This document shows positions 51,245 to 63,610 of a stretch of 64,000 bases of DNA, piece by piece; the stretch's first letter is position 1; every line of letters starts with the position of its first letter. The translations under genes were made by a program, and so were the position numbers. This DNA is from Cylicocyclus nassatus. Lineage: Eukaryota > Nematoda > Chromadorea > Rhabditida > Strongylidae. The notes below the pieces were generated by a model. It worked only from the letters and a program-made list of their open reading frames with translations. It was not told where the DNA came from and did not search any database. The stretch covers positions 42,148,025 to 42,212,024 of the forward strand of contig CATQJL010000316.1 of assembly GCA_958299035.1 (NCBI GenBank). The letters are read 5' to 3'.

Positions 51245-53100
51245 CTTTGCTGTTTTTTTTTCTGCCTAGCTCATACCAAACTTGTCTGCGTGATCACCCT
51301 TGTTTACGAGTCTGCGTGATCACCCTTGTTGTTAAGGCTCGGCTACCATATGTCTTTTCTTGGAGTGGACTAACAATCCTTAAATGGCATGCCCGAGTTA
51401 GAACATGCATATGCTTAAGTTGTATCAACTTCTTTAAGTCATCCTTCATTAAAACGCTGCTCTATCCTCCCCTGCCTATGGGGCGGCGATGAGTATGTGA
51501 TGTAACAGTGTAGAGGTTCGGTAGGCCTTCAAATGTTTCTGGCTTGTTTGACTTTTTTTGAGGTAAAACATAGCTTTCAACTTAAAATCCTTCTCGAAGT
51601 TCCTACCGTAGTCCCACAGTATGAGAAATGAGTGATTGGCTCATTGTGTATCTAACAATAAGATGAACCGCGCTCCACAGAACAGTAACTCAAGTTCGAC
51701 GAAAGACATGGAAGCAAGGGAGTTATCAACGAAGTGGCGCATTTTTTAGGACCCTTGTATATTGAGTCATTCCGGAAGCTTTTTTTTCAAAAGCGCGCCA
51801 TATTTGATGGAACAAAGGTTTCTGAGAAACCTTGATAGCATTCGATGCAGAATTTCATTCTCGTTCTAATGGATATAAACTCATTGCAATATAATAATTG
51901 AGCTTTCTAGAAATTCGCTACGCATGACTTTAAGATGCTCAAATTTCGAAAATTTAAACTTTTACGTCAAGCCTCCGAAGGAGTATAAATAATAAGTGAA
52001 ACCCTAAAAAAACAGCACGACTTTTCTCTTCTTCCAAATTTCACCATTCTTTGGAATTTTTTTTTCTAATAAAACCTCTGGATTTTGGCAGGCCTACGTC
52101 AGATACAAACGCACCGAACCGATGAATCTTTTACAGAGCAAAAGAGAGTCTACGGAATTGGTATATCTAATTTCGAATTTTTCATTACAGCCCGGCGCAC
52201 GTTCGAAAACATAAATTCCGATATTTTTATCCCTGGAGATTTCACAAAGCGGAAACAAAAAGACAGAGGAGAAAAAGCTGCACCGAACGACATCCAAGAT
52301 GCTTACCGTTTGGAGTTTTGGAGGTATGAGTTGACCAAAAATGGAAGTTGGTAGCATTGCTTGAAATTCGAAATTATTATGAGTTGAGGAATGAGAGAAA
52401 CATTGTTTTGTATCCTGTAGAGCTTGTTCCATCCACCCTTTACTCGGAATTTTTCGAAGGTCTGACATAAAAATTTGGAAAAAGTCGTGAAACTTGAGCA
52501 TTCCAAAAAACCTGAGCAGGATTTTGGTTGTTTCAAAAGCTTGTTATTAGAGAGATGATGGAATGCTGCATTGCATGCTACTAAGCTCCACTAGAAATCT
52601 TTGTTCCATTAAAAGTGGCGTCCCCTTTAGAATAGAGAAGTAACTTTTAGAATGATTTAATATAAACGTAAGGTAACAGATTGCAGAATGTCAACTGCTG
52701 AGGAGAAAAACATGCATAGAAAGGCGTTTGATGCTTGAGCAGCGCTGTCAAACAATTGTACTTCGACGTGACGCGGTCGTGATGCAGAGGCAAAAAAATA
52801 CCGTTATAGACTGTGCAAAAGCCTGTTGATTCGGATAGTGGCTGCTACTACCTATCCTATCTGTTTATTTCAGTAGCAAGTTACCATCATTGCATTAAGA
52901 TGTTTTGCTGGTACGATTCAATGTGATTGCAGTCATATGAATTTCAAATGTGCATATCATCTTTTCCATAATGTCAACCTTATGATGTGACTTCCAAACC
53001 GTTCTTACACATTTTTGTATATTACTCGATGAAAAACAATTTTTGAGCTATCTAAATTTTTGGAAAAAAAACTCCAATTTTCGAAACACATTTACAATAT
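51245..53100. other. No gene seen
   Basis: Downstream of the acyltransferase. A worn inverted pair around CTTTTTTTTCAAAAGC-type sequence and ORF pairs at 52085-52501 that are open on both strands; no domain or splice context convinces. Confidence 0.4.
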
Positions 53101-53149
53101 GAAAATGCTTTTTTGGTTGCATCTACTTTGCTAAAACTTTTATGCATGA

Positions 53150-53745
53150 TGGAAAGTAATTTGAGTATCCGAGTCTGGCGTAATAAAAGGTGGTCTTACT
53201 CGAGGTTATAAAAGGTGCGAAGATTGTTTCAGGTAAGGAGATCGTAGGAGATTCTTCCACTCGGGTGGTCATTGCCAAATTAGGTAATTTTCGAAAACTA
53301 GGGCGTTTGGAAAGGTGAAAATTTACGGTTATACTTCTAAGGGCTTGTAGTATACAGCTACATAAATAGAAACAGCATAGCTTCGTTTTTGTATAATCAA
53401 GAAAATTTTCGTTTTCTCGATTTTGAAATGAGGAAAAAATACAGCAACGGTACATTTGAGGGTTTGATTCAGTGTGCAATGTTTATGAGCAAGCTGGAGA
53501 TTCGTAAGGATTTTTTTGAACAAAGATATGAATTTTTCGCGATTTTTTGGGCCTTCAGTACGAGTCAGGTTTTGGATGCAAACTTACAGTGGGTCGAAGT
53601 TGGTGCCAACTTTTGCAGACCATCTTGTAGAGCTTGCTTTGCTCTATCGAATGGTTCCCTGGAGCCTTGTCAAGAATATGAGGTGCATGACTTATCGCCG
53701 TAAGAGATTAGAGTGTAACAAGACTTATGTAACAACCTAATAATA
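53150..53745. mobile_element. TTAGGTTG-type foldback, right part
   Basis: Ends TTATGTAACAACCTAA and carries TGTAGAGCTTGCTTTGCTCT followed by ATCGAATGGTTCC. The matching left end is lost or too worn to place. Confidence 0.5.
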
Positions 53746-53747
53746 TC

Positions 53748-56700
53748 TCGCGAAGTCATTTCTTGAAGCGAGACTAAAGCTCGCTCAAAGCTTTCTTCTA
53801 GACACTCTTAGCAAACATTTCCTGCCGCATAAAGCCCTCTGGGTCTTCCTTCCCCTAAGACCAAGCTTCCCTTGCTTCTTCTGCTTTTAGGTGCAGAGGT
53901 GCGATTACTCGAAGTAGAAGCGGTCAAAAGTGGAGATCACTTTGAGAAGCGAAGTAAACTTGGTCTCGAGGGAAGGAATGTCCCAAAACTTTGCTTTTTT
54001 GCTAAAGAGGGCAGAAACATGATTTCTGCAATGTAAAAGCGGCCAAAAGTGGGTTTCAAGCAATTTTTTCAAAGTTAGCATTGACCTTGCCACATAGGCC
54101 CTTGGTTCCTTCCCTCGAGACAAAGTTAACTTTGCTTCTTTATTATAGGAGATAGAGGTATGATTTCCGCGAACTATTATATTAGGTTGTAAAGAGAGTC
54201 CAAGCAGTTTTGAAAATTTCATTTTCTGATGCATTTCTTTTCCGCTCCGTCGGACTTTGACATTTTTTACACTGTTCAGTAGAAGGAGACCTAATCTTTT
54301 CAAAGCTCTTTTTAATTTTCATCGATGCCAAAACATGTATGATCTGCACTTCAAAAAACGAAATCTTTCTAACCATAAATATTTCAGAATTTTTCTTCCT
54401 GCGACCATTTTTTGTGCAATTTAGGTTTTCGTTCAAATCGCATGTGATCCAATCGAGAAGACTGTTAGCTTCTGACCCGCAGTCGCACTCGAGTTTTGCG
54501 ACCTACGCTTAGAAATTACAACTTGTCAAACTTGACTCTGACTGCAACTACTTTCGCAGATGACATCGCTATGACATCGCTTCTGCGAGGACCGCCACTT
54601 GGATAATGGGTCCAGAAGATGTATAAGGCATTACCCCAACAATCTTCGCAGTAATCAAAGATTTGGTTCATCTTATGTAGAACGAGAAGACTTCAAAGTC
54701 ACTTACTCGAAGTAGGCATTTTTGGGGCAAAAAAGGTCGATTTTTCAAACTCTGTGGAAGAACTTATTTTGCAGATAGTCGCTCAAAGGCGTAAATAGTC
54801 TCTATGATAGCCCAACAGACTTCTATACAACTTTAGCATATGAGCTGTCCAGCCTCTCATCATGGCTGAGATATTCTGCGCAAATAGGCCACTTTTCTCG
54901 TCGATCTTTTTTCCTTCTGCGCATGCTGGTGGACAGTAGACCGCAGCCGCAGTGAGGTGCTGAAAAGCCAGCAAGGTAAACATATGTTGTAGAAAGAATT
55001 GTCTTTGCAACGAAGTTGTAGCTTCAAGAAAGAATCGATTTGCTTGAAGTTACAGGACATGGAAAAAATTTTCGCGTGTGCCCGAGAACTTTCTTTACGA
55101 AACAATGAAAGCAGTCAAAAGTAGATTTCAAGAAAGCTTTTGTATAATTTAGCATTAAAAGTGAAAAATTCCTAGAAGAAGAAATGTTTGCCGCTTGAAG
55201 CTCTTGGAACCTTCCTTTCTTGGACACCAGGGCCCGTAGTAATCCCCCCGTCATGAGGGTCGCGACGTTCGAAACATCGCACGTACCCAGCACGTGTCGT
55301 TCCGGCCGCGTTTCGTCGCGCGCCTATCTCTTATCACAGCCGCGCGGCGAAATCGTACGACGTCGTGACTGCAGGACGTGCTCGTCCTCGCGCGCAGAGG
55401 ACGAGCACGTCGTGAACGTCGTCACTTAAGCGGCAGAGAAATAGATATATTGGGCCCAGCGTGGAGACGCAGGAAGGCGCAAGTGACTAGAGGTCGAGTA
55501 CGCCGAGCTCGCGACCTTGTGCAAGGACCGTAGGCACACAGCAATAAGTTCAACGCACGCCGAATGCAATCGATATCAACAGCTGATAAGCGCCCAAATG
55601 TAACGCGCCGAACGTCTTATTCCGTTTTCTTAGCATTTCTACTGCTATATTTCTTGTAATCGAAAAAAGGTGAGTTTATTTTGACTATGATTTACTCCAG
55701 AATTCTACTTTCTGGTGTCTTAGCGTGTTTGAACTATTCTCTTGTGATTCTCAAATCGCAACTCGTTTGCGCACCAAATTTTTCCTTCTGCATGTCTTAG
55801 TCTCTTACTTCTTTTATTTGAACACCTTTTATAATCTTTATACGCTGAAATGCTGTTCATTGGCTGTGCGTCCAGCGTTTCCCTCATGATTTGGGGAAGG
55901 GAACCGTTTAGCGTTACGGCTAATGAAATTGCTCATATTTGCACCAAACAAAGTAGTAATAGTTTTACAATATTCTAAATTTCTCGTGTATTGTCAGTAA
56001 TTTATGTTTTGCAATGACTCCCACTACCAAAAGTTACAAATTTTGTTTAATTACATAAAAACTAAGTAACCAGCAAGTTGCAAAACAGTGACCCACATGC
56101 CACTCGTACCCGCCGCCCTTAGCTCAGCGTCACCCAACACTGGCACTGCGCTATGCTCACCTCTTGTAGAGCTGCCGCCAGTACCGCGCTTTGATAGTGG
56201 CTCGGGGAAGGCTGTGTATACTTTTACAACTTACATAAAGGTCAACACACATAAGGCTTGCTTATGGATTTGCTCTCAAGCAGTAAGCAAGTGTTCTGCC
56301 TGCCGCATCTTTGCTTCGCTGGTTTTAGCTTTAATTTTTTCTGGTTCGACGAGAATCAATAGCGCAGTGGCAGTGCGCGCCGTCAACGACCACCGAGTAG
56401 TTCGATCGCGCGTGCGGTCGTGTGTTTTGCGGCGACCATAACATGGTCGTGAGCAGCACGTCCTTCAGTCGGACACGTCGTGTTCTCGGTTTCTTTACAT
56501 CACGACATATTTCGGGGGTTTACTACGGGCCCAGCTCCCTTTGCTTCTTTGTCATAGGAAGCAGAAGTATGATTTCTGCGAAGTAAAAGCGGTTAAAAGT
56601 GGATTTCAAGCAAGCTTTTGTATAAATTAGCATTAAAACCGAGAAATTATCAAGAGAAATACACTGCTGCATAGAGCTTCTGGTACTTTCCTTCCTTCGA

Positions 56701-58640
56701 TACAATCCCCTTTTTGTTTTGTTTTTTGATTTTTCGAGGCGGAAGTACGATTTTCGCAAAGTAGAAGCGGCCAAAATGAATTTCAAGCAAGCTCTTGTGA
56801 TCAGCGTTGAAACCTTAAAAACCTGCGGCACAAACTCATTGGGTGTGTGTTGCTTTATGGCAAAAGTAGAATTTCCATAAAGCAGAAGCAGCCAAAACGA
56901 ATGTTCAGCATTTCCGTGAATTTTACCTTGAAATTCAATACGATCCGAAACTTGGGTGTGTCTTAGAAAGCTTCCAGCAACAGGAAAACCCAGACATGTA
57001 AATTTTTCAGAGCGGCTTTTACTAAGTTTCGTAGGAGTATCCCCGAACGAAAACATAGAGCTCTGCATGATAGCAAAGATCGGTGGGTTCACCATTGCTT
57101 ATGCACTGAGCTCTCTCAGTTCTTTTCCTTCTTTTTTGGACACTTTTCCGCAATCGTACGTTAGCTTTTGATTACCTGTAGCGATTCTAAAAAATTGTTC
57201 ACTTAGATGAAAGAACTTTATAATGCTTTTCAAGCAATGGTAGCACGCACCGGCCATCGCAATCATGCACAGCTCTACACTTTGATAATATCTCCTAACA
57301 CATGAGGTAATTTCTTGTAGCGAGACTAAAGTTTGCTGAAGCTTTCTATTGGATAGTGTAGCAAAAAGATCTGTGAAGCTGCTGGCTCTATCCTCCTTTT
57401 AAAATTATCTATTTTGTCCGCTTTTAAGAGCACAAGCATGATTTTGACGAAGTAGGTGCGGTTAAAATGGGTCGCAATGTTTTTTATGACTTAGCTTTGA
57501 AAACAAGGAGTCGTTAAGAAGAATGTCCTGCCGCAGTAGCCCTACGGGTCGCTAAAAAGTGGTTTGGGGCAGATACATTGATAACTGTCTGCGTGCAACT
57601 AAATATAGCAAAGAACTGAATTTCTATTTTCTCAACGATTTTTGGCGAGACATAAGTATGTAGTAGTAGGAGTAAGATCATGCTCTCAAGGAAACTTTTT
57701 ACAGTGAGTAACTCCCAAATCATCTACGCAATTCTTCTTGCAAACATCCTACCCCAGATACCACAGCTCCTAAAGATGGAGATCACCTCAGCAGCCATCT
57801 ATGTAAAATAGCTGATTCAACCCGAAACTCAGGCTGACACTAAGAATCCCGCAAACAAATTGACCTTCGCGATCATGCACACTCCTATATTCTATTATAT
57901 CTCGCAGAGAAACGGTCATTCATAAAGCGAGACCAGAGCTCGCTCAAAGCATTTTCTTGGACAATCCTAGCAAGAATGTCATGCCGCATGAAGCCCTTGA
58001 AGCTTTCCTTCATTCGAGACTAAACTCCATTTGCTTTCTTTGCTTTTCAAAGCAGAAGTGATTTTCGCAAAGTAAAAGCGGCCAAAGCGGATTTCAAGCA
58101 GCTTATAAGTAAGATTCAGCGCAAGAATCATATCATAAATGTCCTACCGCATGAACTCACTGAGTCTTTCTCTTTCCTAGAGACAAGCTTCCTCCACTGT
58201 GTTGTTTTTATCTATAAAGTAGAATTTCACAAAGTATAATAGAAGCAGCCGAAAACGAATGTTCAACAAGTTCCCGTGAAATTTGACACCAAAATCCAGC
58301 TGGCAAAATGTGTTTCCATGTGGAGGTTTTTAGGTCCCTTCAGTATACTGAGCTCCCTCTGCTCACTTGCCCATGAAGACAAAAACAGATTTTCACAAGG
58401 TAAAAGCACCCAAAAGTAATCTAGCAGGTTTTGTGACATTTAGCATTTTATCTTAGAAGTTTAGCAAAATGTTACTGCCGCATCAAGTGATGACTCTTTT
58501 CTTCTAACAAAACGTGACTCACTCTGTTTTTTGTTTCCAGAGGCAAAGGCAAATATTTTCGCAAAGTAAAAGCACTCAAAAGTGAAATTTTAGAGAATTC
58601 CCGTAAAATTGATAGATTACATTATCCTATTTTCAATCAA
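53748..58640. repeat. Old array of related 120-180 bp units, interrupted
   Basis: At least eleven copies of a block like AAGTAGAAGCGGCCAAAAGT followed by TTTCAAGCAAGCTT and, further on, CTGCCGCAT and CCTTCCTT..GAGACAAA. Copies of the core are near 53911, 54030, 55105, 56580, 56761, 56880, 57452, 58072, 58240, 58402 and 58565. A longer phrase (TATCTCGC...GCGAGACTAAAGCTCGCT) recurs at 53745, 57290 and 57895, so a higher-order unit exists. Confidence 0.7.
55230..56532. mobile_element. DNA element with GGGCCCGTAGTAA ends (1303 bp)
   Basis: GGGCCCGTAGTAA at the left, TTACTACGGGCCC at the right, followed inward by a C-run / G-run. No target duplication identified. GC-rich subterminal zones contain GCACGTC-type words, including the hairpin GACGTGCTCGTCCTC / GAGGACGAGCACGTC (55376-55412). 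It has inserted in the middle of a unit of the 53.7-58.6 kb array. The internal 117-codon + ORF (56088-56441) is not recognised. Confidence 0.65.
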
Positions 58641-59204
58641 ACTACACCTTGCTTTTGGAATCATGACTTCTTTTCGAAAATTGATTCTAATGTAATAAGC
58701 ATTTTCCAAGTTTCTCAAGTTATTTAACAACGAGGCCAGACATTTGCACTAATTTGGCAGTCTGGAATCAATGTTTCTCAACCGTTGTTGTTTGAACTGT
58801 ACATGACACGCACTTGATCTCTTGTTTCATGCCTGTTGGAACTGAGGGGTGATCTTTGACGGTTTGGAGACACTACTCATATTTGCACCTTCCATGCGAA
58901 GCAAGCCCTACAGTCCGGAAAATAACTGCGAACACCGTCAATCGCTGTTATGCAAACCATATGGATTCTCCATGCGCGCACCATTACTCTCTCGGCCAGG
59001 CGGGGCGTTTCTCTGCACATCCTTGTTAGTTCATGTGCCGCAGTTATATTTTGTATGACGTATAATCTGGACTACCCTCGTTGTCGCGAACCTGCTGTTA
59101 ATACTGTAAGAGAACACATAGCCAACAGTAAAGCATAGGGGGGAGCAGACTACCACCGTCGCATCGCTTTGGCAGTTACCAGATTATATTATAGTAAGAT
59201 TACC

Positions 59205-59265
59205 AACTGCTCTCTGCCGCTACGCGGCAGATTCGGCTGCTATCCGGCAGCTTCGCTGCCTCTGA
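59205..59265. repeat. Cluster of three adjacent small hairpins
   Basis: TCTGCCGCTACGCGGCAGA, GCTGCTATCCGGCAGC and GGCAGCTTCGCTGCC follow each other directly. The upstream TTATAGTAAGATTACCAACTG resembles the R1 start (TACTAGCT...), with GCCGCTACGCGGC in place of CCGGCTCCGCCCGG. Confidence 0.65.
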
Positions 59266-59479
59266 ATTTTCCTTACTCTGTAGTGCGGAAATATGAAAGT
59301 TAGTAACACCCGACCCGCCTCGCTTTATGCGAAGTTTGACTCAAATCCCAAAATTCTTAATAACAGTTAAGGCAGGTCATAAAAGCTGCTAAGAAGAACT
59401 GAAAACGTGCAAACTGCGTGTCTCGAACAAAATAGCTTATCAACACACGCCCCGCTATGAGTGCGTTACTCTATTCCAG

Positions 59480-60570
59480 TGTGGAGTTTTTGATTGCCTT
59501 GCAAACTATTTATGAACTCACCATTAATGGATGCCGGTGCTGTTGCGAATAGCGCGTTTTCATCCAAGAATACCGTTCCAGTAAAGAAACCAACCATACC
59601 AACGCTCTTTTTGAATGGAGACTTTCTAGTAATGATCGCTGCGAGATCACGGATACCGTGTTATTTTGCATGTCGCTGGTCATAGAAGCAAAGCGCCGCG
59701 GATTGGCCGTTGCAATGAACAAAAGCCGCGGGTCGGCCTTCCCAATAAATAAGGGCCGATGCAGTGGACGAAGAGCCGCGGGTCGATCGCTGTTGCGATT
59801 TAAGTTCGCCTTCAAAGTAAGGTAAGGCCGCGGTTCGGCTCTGGCCACGCCCCTAAATTGTGGGCGCTGGCCGGCTGAAAAGGCTTTTAGAGCCGCGGGT
59901 CCTCCGCCAGTGTCTGAGACGTAATAGAGTAGCCTCACCACATTACCGTAATCCAATATTTTACAGCTTTCCCATTTGCATAGGTAAAAAGAACGATTGT
60001 ATTTTTCCCTGAAAAAAAAAAACGACATGAATGGAATTCCCACTGTGTAGAGAAGAAGGTTTAGCAGGAACGAAGTTTTGAAAAACATGAATATTTGAAT
60101 GCTTTGAAGGTGAGTTGATGGGGTGTGGCAGCCACAACCTTTTTGGGGTTGCGCCATATCCCATTAACTTACCTTTAAAAACATTTCTGGCGAATGTTAC
60201 ATATCATCGGCTCCACAATTCGTTCAGAGGCGGGGTTTTGCCAACTCAAAGCGTGGCGGTTTTGATAGCGAGAGAGTACAAAAAACAATGGTACACAATG
60301 GTATGACGTGAAGGTTCAATAAGTTTACCTGTGTTATCAGGCAAAGTCTGCAATACACCTCTACACGAATCGTGGAGACGATCATATATGATTCGGTGGC
60401 TTAAACGTCGTAGTTTCGTAGGAGTATATTCAGCCCTGTTTGCCTTCTTTGCTTTGAGTAACAGTTGGTGAAAACGCCGCTGAAAGCGAAAAATGGAACA
60501 AGATTTTGAGAAATGATAGATTTTGAGATTTTAAAACGAGATTTTGACTAGCTTCTAATTCCTCAGTTTA
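59480..60570. mobile_element. FB2-family copy with GCCGCGGGTC-repeat insert
   Basis: 59925-60570 is an inverted copy of the FB2 half seen at 62580-62840 (CCAATATTTTACAGC, CCCATTTG, GCCACAACC hairpin at 60128-60165). Its loop-side part (59690-59900) carries five copies of a GCCGCGGGTC-like word (59693, 59723, 59771, 59827, 59892). Boundaries on the left are uncertain. Confidence 0.5.
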
Positions 60571-61074
60571 GCAACCTTAATATCTCGTGTGCTTATATTT
60601 CGCATACTAGGATTATCTGGTAAGCCGTTTATCAGTATCATGTTATCGCTATTATCGTTATTCAACTACACCTCCTTGCCTTTCTGACTCCTCAGTACGA
60701 CCGATCGAACTTGGTCATTAGGACTATCCCCATCAGACCGGTTTAGGCATGGTTGGCCATACTACTCGCCAACCAAGCCTCCAGTTTTAAATAGTCTAAG
60801 ATGGTTTATATAAGTGTCCCCAAAAGATGTGCACATTGCTTGATATGATTAACAACTCCCTTGTTTCAATGTTTTTTCTACCAATCTTCTGTACCAATCT
60901 GTGGAGCGAGCTTCATCTTAAATTTGTAGTGTGGAGCAAATCGTCAATCTCTTTTTATTACTACAGAACTACGGCGAAAACATTGACAAGGATTCCAGAC
61001 CATTGAAAGCTATTTTGCCTCAGAATTGAAACCAACCACGGTAGAGCGTGAAGTGTAGCGTATTGTAATTAGGC

Positions 61075-61495
61075 TCAAAGCGCCGGATACCCCCCCCCCC
61101 CCCTCCCCCCCCACCAGCATTGTCGTTTGCCCTCCGTAGGCATGACATGAAGGCTCTACCATGCATAATTAGGCACATATTGTAATTATCATGTCAAGTG
61201 CCACACCCCACGCTTTACCCTCATCAGAAGTTATTACTGGTGAGGCTTTTATCGACATTGGCTGTTGCATTCAAAGTATATTGTTAAGGATAGGATCTCT
61301 ATCACATGTGAGTGTGTTAATTTTTACGGCCTTCTCAGCAGAGTTTGCTTGAATTACATTCAGGGTTGAGCAAGAAGTGTGGCACAAAGCGCCGGATACC
61401 CTCCCTCATTAGCATTGTCGTTTGCCCTCCGTAGGCATGACATAAAGGCTCTACCATGCATAATTAGGCACATATTGTAATTATCATGTCAAATA
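61075..61495. repeat. Direct repeat of ~110 bp
   Basis: AAAGCGCCGGATACCC...ATTAGCATTGTCGTTTGCCC...ATAATTAGGCACATATTG occurs at 61078-61195 and again at 61387-61492; the first copy has a poly-C expansion (61088-61112). Between them is TGCCACACCCCACGC, also seen at 45787 and 63230. Confidence 0.75.
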
Positions 61496-61539
61496 ATCAC
61501 CATGAGCCAAGTTTTAGCAAATTCTGAGGCTTCCCAATA

Positions 61540-62965
61540 TTGGGACCACCCAAATGAGGTGATCATTTCCAAACATGACTAACTATATTCCAAGAGTGAA
61601 TTAGCTAATATCTTCTTTACTCAATACAAAGCAAAATAACCATCAAACTGTGGAATTAGAAACAGGCCAAAATCTCGTTTGTCCCATTTTTCGCTTTCAA
61701 TGGCTGCGCTTTCACCAGCTTTTACTCAGAGCGAAGAAGATGAATGAGGCCCAAATTACCTTTATGAAAACTATAACACTAAGTCCATCAAACTATATGT
61801 ATTTTGTTCGCTAAAATTTTTTTCGGAGACAAGTTAATGAGGTGTGGCACAACTCCTAAAAAGCTGTGGCTGCCATGACTTTTTAGGGGTTGTGTCACAC
61901 CCCATCAACTTACCTTCAAAGCATTCAAATCTCTGCCTTTTTTATATGGTTGCTACTGCTAAACCTTCTTCTCACATAGCAGAAATTTCATTCAGAACGA
62001 TTTCTCCTACTCAGGTTACCGCCGGGGGCAGGCGGTCAGCAAACTCGCGCTTTTCTGCAAACGATCAGCGAAATTTTGGGGCGTGGCCAGGCCTTCAGTA
62101 AGCGGTACTTCCGTGTTCTGCCAGCGGGCAGCAATACAAAATTCTGTGCAAGCGCTCGTCAAGTAATCTCTTTCAGCGAGCGCTGGCCAAACTTTTAGCA
62201 GGCGCTCGAATTCTTTTTACGCAGTTTCGGGCGTACGCCGAACGAAGGCAAGACTCGATGTGGCAGAGGGGTCATCAGTGGTTTAATTACCCTAGTTTAG
62301 GGTACTTTCTTTCAGCGGAAAGTATCTACGATCTGTGCGGTCCTCATCAAAGGACCGCGCGTTCCTCAATAATTCTGCATATTCTCGCGGAAAGTCCGCG
62401 AGAAGGCTACCATTGCGCCGCAACTAGGCTTTGGAGAAACCGCGATTGTTCTCCGAGCATTTCTCTCAAAATGGCCAACATTCTTTCAAATTCCTGCAAG
62501 CGGACCGCAAAAAATCAGCGAACTATTTTTCCGGTTTCCGCTTGCCCATGAATTGCATGGCCGCCTGCTCCCGGCTATTATCTGGGTAGGAAAAGATAGT
62601 CGTTTTACATTAGCTAAACAAATGGGAAACACCGCGAAAATATTGGATTATGATAATGGCAATGTCTGCGCTACTATATGAATTACGAAGGAAGACAAAG
62701 AACAAGTACGTTCAATAGCCTGATTCTCGTAGCTTTTACAAAAGTGATTTGAGCCTGATTGGTCTTCTCTAGTCCGAGAAATTGAAAGCGAAAATTGGGA
62801 CAAACGAAATTTTGACTTGCTTTTAATTCGGAGTTTGGAGGTTAGTTAAAGTGGGATCCCTGGTGTGAGTGAAAAAGTGGTAGTTGTAATGAGTGCAAAA
62901 AGAAGTAGTTTACTCAACTTTGAAACAAAGTCAGCATGTTCGAAAGTGATCACCTCACTTGAGCG
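61540..62965. mobile_element. FB2-family foldback with hairpin-cluster insert
   Basis: Arms 61540-61830 and 62700-62965 are inverted copies (AATGAGGTGATCATTTCCAA against AAAGTGATCACCTCACTTGA; TTTTCGCTTTCAATGGC). The loop holds AGGTGTGGCACAACTCCTAA and its reverse (61838-61905) and an inserted GC-rich element at about 62020-62572. Confidence 0.65.
62020..62572. mobile_element. GC-rich element with hairpin cluster
   Basis: Ends GCCGGGGGCAGGCGGTC and GGCCGCCTGCTCCCGGC are inverted. Inside, hairpins follow one another: 62151-62184 (AGCGCTCG/CGAGCGCT), 62230-62239 (GGCGTACGCC), 62289-62303 (ACCCTA/TAGGGT), 62337-62358 (GCGGTCC/GGACCGC), 62383-62403 (TCTCGCGGA/TCCGCGAGA). The 97-codon ORF here is not thought to be real. 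Confidence 0.6.
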
Positions 62966-62984
62966 TAATATTTGGAAACCTCAA

Positions 62985-63600
62985 CCTCAAACCTTAAAAC
63001 TTGGCCCGCAGGGGTTACTTGACATGCTAATTACGTAAATGATGCTCCTATGCTTTTAGGATTCTTTTAATATGCTTACTGTGCGTGCACGATGGTAAGC
63101 CAAATCTCAGTGCTAGTACCTTGCACCTATCAGACATTGCAACTTACATCATGTCGCTAATATCCCTATCACCTTGATAGGGACCCCTCCCCCTCCTCCT
63201 GACCCCTTTACGTCCACCAGGTGTTGCGTGCCACACCCCACGCATGACCTTGGTTACATTACGTAAACGTAGTGCAGTGAAATAAAATATTCAAGTATTC
63301 CACCAAATTTATCTTGAGAACGACGATTTCAAGAACAAAATGATCTTTCCCAGTATAATCAGCCCTTCCTCAAATGAAAATGCATTTTAAGCTTATTCAT
63401 GTTTCTGCATACGTGAGGTTCTTGATTGATGGGAATGCTGCAGTATAAACATTTAGCCAGTGTTCTCAGTCCTCCCTTGAAGATCATTTTAGGTTTATCC
63501 ATGTCTAAAAAGCGCCTGATAAATGGCAATGTTGCAATGTAAGCATTTGGCTGCTCGTAATCGGCTGAAAGAGCATTTAGCGAATCAAAAATTTTTGTTT
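62985..63600. other. No gene seen; repeat fragments
   Basis: Contains the TGCCACACCCCACGC repeat (63230) shared with 45787 and 61200. A direct repeat of about 50 bp (AAATGAAAATGCATTTTAAG / GATAAATGGCAATG-type, 63370-63560) is visible. Confidence 0.4.
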
Positions 63601-63610
63601 TTGTATATTA

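Noticed and set aside
211..62572. CRISPR array
   Set aside because: Repeats are inverted or irregular, with no uniform spacers; the sequence is eukaryotic.
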